A stretch of 64,000 bases of DNA from positions 343,930-407,929 of the forward strand of contig CAKSOE010000001.1 in NCBI GenBank assembly GCA_934476675.1, written 5' to 3'. Shown here piece after piece: positions 61,799 through 64,000 of this stretch (the stretch's first letter is position 1; each line of letters starts with the position of its first letter). The stretch is from an uncultured Clostridia bacterium. Its GTDB lineage: Bacteria > Bacillota > Clostridia > UBA1381. A program made the position numbers and the translations under genes. The notes under the pieces were generated by a model, which was not told the origin of the DNA, ran no database searches, and saw only the letters and a program-made list of their open reading frames with translations.

Positions 61799-62146
61799 AT
61801 GAATATCGGTAGTAACATAAAGCTGCTTAGAAATATACGAGGACTTAGCCAACAGGAATTAGCGGAGCTTGCGGGAATAGCACCGGGCTTTTTATCACAT
61901 ATAGAAAAAGGAACGCGTAACCCAAGCCTTGATATGCTGTATAAGCTGGCTGATACTCTTAGCGTATCTGTAATTAACCTGGTACTAAGCAAAGAGGAAA
62001 TAGAACGCTTTTACTTTGACGAGGAAATACAGCGGCGCTATCCGGGAAGCGAAAGGTTAAAGGAAATACTAAACAGGGTATTAGAGAATAATACAGCGTG
62101 GGACAAAACAAAAAGAATTGCTATAATAGACTTAGACGATATGTAA
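61799..62146 (+). CDS. XRE-family repressor (SinR-like), right end
   Basis: 115 residues. GSNIKLLRNIRGLSQQELAELAGIAPGFLSHIEKGTRNPSLDMLYKLADTLSVSV is a clear SinR/Xre helix-turn-helix. The C-terminal 50 residues are a helical dimerisation-like region. An operator lies in its own promoter, and the same site lies before int, 12700, 9115 and the late genes. It is a good candidate for the global lysogeny repressor, alongside the 9980 repressor. Confidence 0.85.
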   Translation: MNIGSNIKLLRNIRGLSQQELAELAGIAPGFLSHIEKGTRNPSLDMLYKLADTLSVSVINLVLSKEEIERFYFDEEIQRRYPGSERLKEILNRVLENNTAWDKTKRIAIIDLDDM

Positions 62147-62185
62147 ACTGTAGTATATTTGTAGTAAATTCGCAAATTTTCAAAT

Positions 62186-62237
62186 AAAAAAACACCGCAT
62201 AAATGCAATAAATTCAAGCATTATGCGGTGTTTTTTT
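62186..62237. terminator. Phage-borne terminator next to tRNA-Thr
   Basis: Stem CACCGCATAA (62193-62202) with TTATGCGGTG (62221-62230), extended by A/T runs and an inner TGC/GCA, on both strands. It stops tRNA-Thr transcription on the minus strand and the repressor on the plus strand. It replaces the host terminator left behind at 8336-8368. The bases 62147-62170 contain paired TTGTAGTA-like repeats. Confidence 0.85.
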
Positions 62238-62281
62238 GGAGCTAACGAGCGGAGTCGAACCGCCGACCTCTTCATTACCAA
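62237..62281. repeat. attR: 45-bp tRNA-Thr 3'-half repeat
   Basis: Identical to 8370-8414. It spans anticodon loop to CCA. Here the host 5' half continues to 62312, so the tRNA is whole. Confidence 0.95.
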
Positions 62282-62312
62282 TGAAGTGCTCTGCCTACTG
62301 AGCTACGTCAGC
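62237..62312 (-). tRNA. tRNA-Thr (anticodon GGT)
   Basis: 76 nt with encoded CCA. Acceptor GCTGACG/CGTTAGC, D-arm GCTC...GAGC, anticodon stem CTTCA/TGAAG with loop TTGGTAA (anticodon at 62277-62279), T-arm GGCGG/CCGCT around TTCGACT. Promoter upstream, phage terminator downstream. Confidence 0.96.
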
Positions 62313-62331
62313 AACTTTTAACGCAATAAAT

Positions 62332-62360
62332 ATTTTATCACACATTAACACTTTTGTCAA
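62332..62360 (-). promoter_or_regulatory. Promoter of tRNA-Thr
   Basis: Minus strand TTGACA (62360-62355), 17-base spacer, TAAAAT (62337-62332), about 20 bases before the tRNA 5' end. Confidence 0.85.
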
Positions 62361-62390
62361 GGAAAAATTTTTGAAAATATTGTTTTTTGT

Positions 62391-62430
62391 AAAAAAATCA
62401 ACCGTTCGTATAAAACCGGACGGCTGATTT
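62391..62430 (-). terminator. Terminator of the aminopeptidase gene
   Basis: Long stem AAATCA...CCGTTCG paired with CCGGACGG...TGATTT with one mismatch, followed on the minus strand by a T run. It lies 17 bases after the gene's stop. Confidence 0.8.
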
Positions 62431-62446
62431 AATGTTATGTATTAAT

Positions 62447-63853
62447 TTATCTGTTATTATAGAAAGCCTTGTATGCTTTGTATGCCATATAAATATCGCT
62501 TTTTGCCGTAACCTCAAACGGTGAGTGCATCGACAGTACGGGAACGCCGCAGTCAATAACGTCCATGTTCAGATTTGCCACATATTGCGCAATTGTGCCG
62601 CCGCCCCCTTGATCAACCTTACCAAGCTCACCGGTCTGCCATATTACGCCGTTGTCGTCCATTATCTTGCCTATACCATACACAAATTCCGCATTAGCGT
62701 CCGATGAATTGTATTTGCCGCCCGATCCGGTGTATTTCATAAGAGCAACACCGTATCCGACAAAAGATGCGTTGTTCTTTTCCGCTACGCCTTCGTAATT
62801 GGGGTCAACCGCTGCCGTAACGTCCGACGACATACAAGCTGAATTTGTTATTACCTTGTTATAATCCGTAACAGAGCATTTTCCGGTCATTTTTTCGGCG
62901 ATTTCGGCTATAACCATACTCATAAATGAGCTTTGAGCTCCTGTATTACCCATAGAACCGATTTCCTCTTTATCCGCAAAGAACGCGACCGCCGTACGCC
63001 GGGGATTTTCAATATCCAGTATACCTTTAAGCGTAGTAAATGCACACACTCTGTCGTCCTGCCCGTAGCCGCCTATAAAACTCTCGTCAAGCCCAACGTT
63101 TCTTGCTTCGCCTGCCGGAACGATCTCTATTTCAGCGCTCTGAAAATCCTTTTCGCACATTCCGTATTTGTCATTTAAGTACTTAAGAGCCGTAAGCTTT
63201 ACTTTTTCTTTTACCTCATTGTCATTATACGGCATACCGGCTATGAGTACATTCAGTTTTTCGCCCTCAATGCCCTCCGACATCTTTTTGGACATCTGTT
63301 CTCTTGCTAAATGCGGCAATAAATCGGTTACGCAGAACACGGGATCGTTTTTACCCTCGCCGATTGATATTTCGTGCTTTTCTCCGTCAGATGTAATCAC
63401 GACGCCGTGAATTGCCAAAGGTATTGCCGTCCATTGGTATTTTTTCAGTCCGCCGTAGTAATGCGTTTTTAAAAGCGCCATATCGGTGCTTTCATAAAGC
63501 GGATTTTGCTTTAAATCAAGTCTCGGTGAATCAATATGCGCGCCTGCGATATTTACGCCGTTTGTTATATCCTCGTTTCCGATTACTGCCATAAACACGT
63601 TTTTGCCGCGGTTTACCGCATAAACCTTATCTCCGGCTTTTAGAGTGTCCTTGCTTTCAAGCGGTACATAGCCAAATTCCTGTGCAGCGCATATTATGCC
63701 TTTTACACACTCGCGTTCCGTTTTGTGATAGCTTATAAATCTGCGGTACTCCTCACAAATGTCAAGCATTTTCTTCTTTTCCTTATCGGAAATTTCTTCA
63801 TATACATTTTTTCTTTTGAGCGTTAATTCCTCAAAAAGTTCTTTTCCGGTCAT
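62447..63853 (-). CDS. M18-family metallo-aminopeptidase
   Basis: About 468 residues, cytosolic, two-zinc enzyme that removes N-terminal residues from peptides. AGAHIDSPRLDLK, YGQDDRVCAF, FADKEEIGSMGN, MSSDVTAAVDPN and LSMHSPFEV carry the metal ligands and catalytic acid of M18 proteases. Start at 63853 (MTGKELFEEL) chosen because AGGAAG is seven bases upstream; ATG at 63859 and 63874 are alternatives in frame. Host gene beyond the prophage, on the opposite strand to the gltBD and liv genes. Confidence 0.93.
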   Translation of the reverse strand: MTGKELFEELTLKRKNVYEEISDKEKKKMLDICEEYRRFISYHKTERECVKGIICAAQEFGYVPLESKDTLKAGDKVYAVNRGKNVFMAVIGNEDITNGVNIAGAHIDSPRLDLKQNPLYESTDMALLKTHYYGGLKKYQWTAIPLAIHGVVITSDGEKHEISIGEGKNDPVFCVTDLLPHLAREQMSKKMSEGIEGEKLNVLIAGMPYNDNEVKEKVKLTALKYLNDKYGMCEKDFQSAEIEIVPAGEARNVGLDESFIGGYGQDDRVCAFTTLKGILDIENPRRTAVAFFADKEEIGSMGNTGAQSSFMSMVIAEIAEKMTGKCSVTDYNKVITNSACMSSDVTAAVDPNYEGVAEKNNASFVGYGVALMKYTGSGGKYNSSDANAEFVYGIGKIMDDNGVIWQTGELGKVDQGGGGTIAQYVANLNMDVIDCGVPVLSMHSPFEVTAKSDIYMAYKAYKAFYNNR

Positions 63854-63891
63854 TTTCATTCTTCCTTCCGCCATTTATATTTATATATTGT

Positions 63892-63920
63892 ATTATATCA
63901 CGCTTTTTTGATTTCTTCAA
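63892..63920 (-). promoter_or_regulatory. Promoter of the aminopeptidase gene
   Basis: Minus strand TTGAAG (63920-63915), 17-base spacer, TATAAT (63897-63892). Confidence 0.7.
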
Positions 63921-64000
63921 GCGTTTTGTAGGTTTGTCAATGATGTGTTACAAAAATTTTCAAAAAATTTCACCGTCCTCTAGAAAAGCTTTTATATAAT

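Larger units (their letters stand above)
8370..62281. mobile_element. Integrated prophage (contractile-tail, tRNA-Thr site)
   Basis: The element is bounded by 45-bp direct repeats made of the 3' half of tRNA-Thr and carries integrase, repressors, replication, packaging, head, tail and lysis genes in canonical order. Distance from repeat start to repeat start is 53,867 bp. Sheath, tube, PBSX/XkdT-like baseplate and long tape measure indicate a myovirus-like particle. Two broken genes are visible (methyltransferase at 14487, Avd remnant at 57746). All structural and packaging genes I examined are open, so it may be inducible. Confidence 0.96.

Noticed and set aside
8415..62236. Frequent AGCTGTA heptamer in prophage genes as a Chi-like or packaging motif
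   Set aside because: It occurs mostly in frame as GCT GTA (Ala-Val) and follows the prophage's codon preference; I could not show an excess beyond that.

Overview
The window is chromosomal DNA of a low-GC Gram-positive bacterium (Firmicutes, probably class Clostridia) carrying one complete-looking prophage of about 53.9 kb. The host assignment rests on strong AGGAGG-type ribosome binding sites, TTGACA/TATAAT promoters, a lipoprotein-type LivK and PBSX-like tail genes. The species cannot be named from the sequence.

Host left flank (1-8369): the 3' part of gltB (glutamate synthase large subunit), gltD, then a branched-chain amino acid ABC transporter operon livK-livH-livM-livG-livF. That operon has a consensus promoter and a roughly 300-nt leader ending in a terminator with a competing upstream arm, so attenuation is likely. 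Host right flank (62282-64000): the 5' half and promoter of tRNA-Thr(GGT), and an M18 aminopeptidase on the minus strand.

The prophage lies between two 45-bp direct repeats (8370-8414 and 62237-62281). The repeat runs from the anticodon loop through the encoded CCA of tRNA-Thr, so the phage rebuilt the tRNA 3' half and brought its own terminator. Reading left to right: a structured AT-rich repeat, a type I toxin-antitoxin pair, a leftward unknown gene and an XRE repressor divergent from the early operon with paired 19-bp operators; a second XRE gene and excisionase-like gene; DNA metabolism genes. The last group holds a Rad50-like ATPase split into two genes, Mre11/SbcD-like phosphoesterase, a decayed C5 cytosine methyltransferase, a D12-class adenine methyltransferase, HNH/AP2 protein, resolvase-like nuclease, SF2 helicase, AEP primase fused to an MCM-like helicase, and family A DNA polymerase. 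Then come a membrane-anchored glucosaminidase with a second gene nested in another frame and a run of small zinc-finger genes.

After a second copy of the AT-rich repeat and an ArpU-like late regulator, a late promoter drives packaging, head and contractile-tail genes: TerL, SPP1-type portal, Mu F-like protein fused to a zincin, scaffold, capsid, connectors, sheath, tube, frameshifted chaperones, tape measure and baseplate. Fibre genes, holins and an SLH-domain endolysin follow. Integrase and another XRE repressor sit at the right end. In the circular phage they would lie next to the left-end lysogeny genes.

The strongest unusual points are: (1) a diversity-generating-retroelement target protein with a GC-rich variable region followed by a broken Avd remnant and no reverse transcriptase; (2) a type I toxin-antitoxin locus; (3) apparently no GATC site in the whole prophage although the host flanks have about fifteen; (4) the duplicated AT-rich stem-loop element; (5) a prophage-wide TTGTCCTATAGACAA operator set; (6) the split Rad50; and (7) the nested gene.
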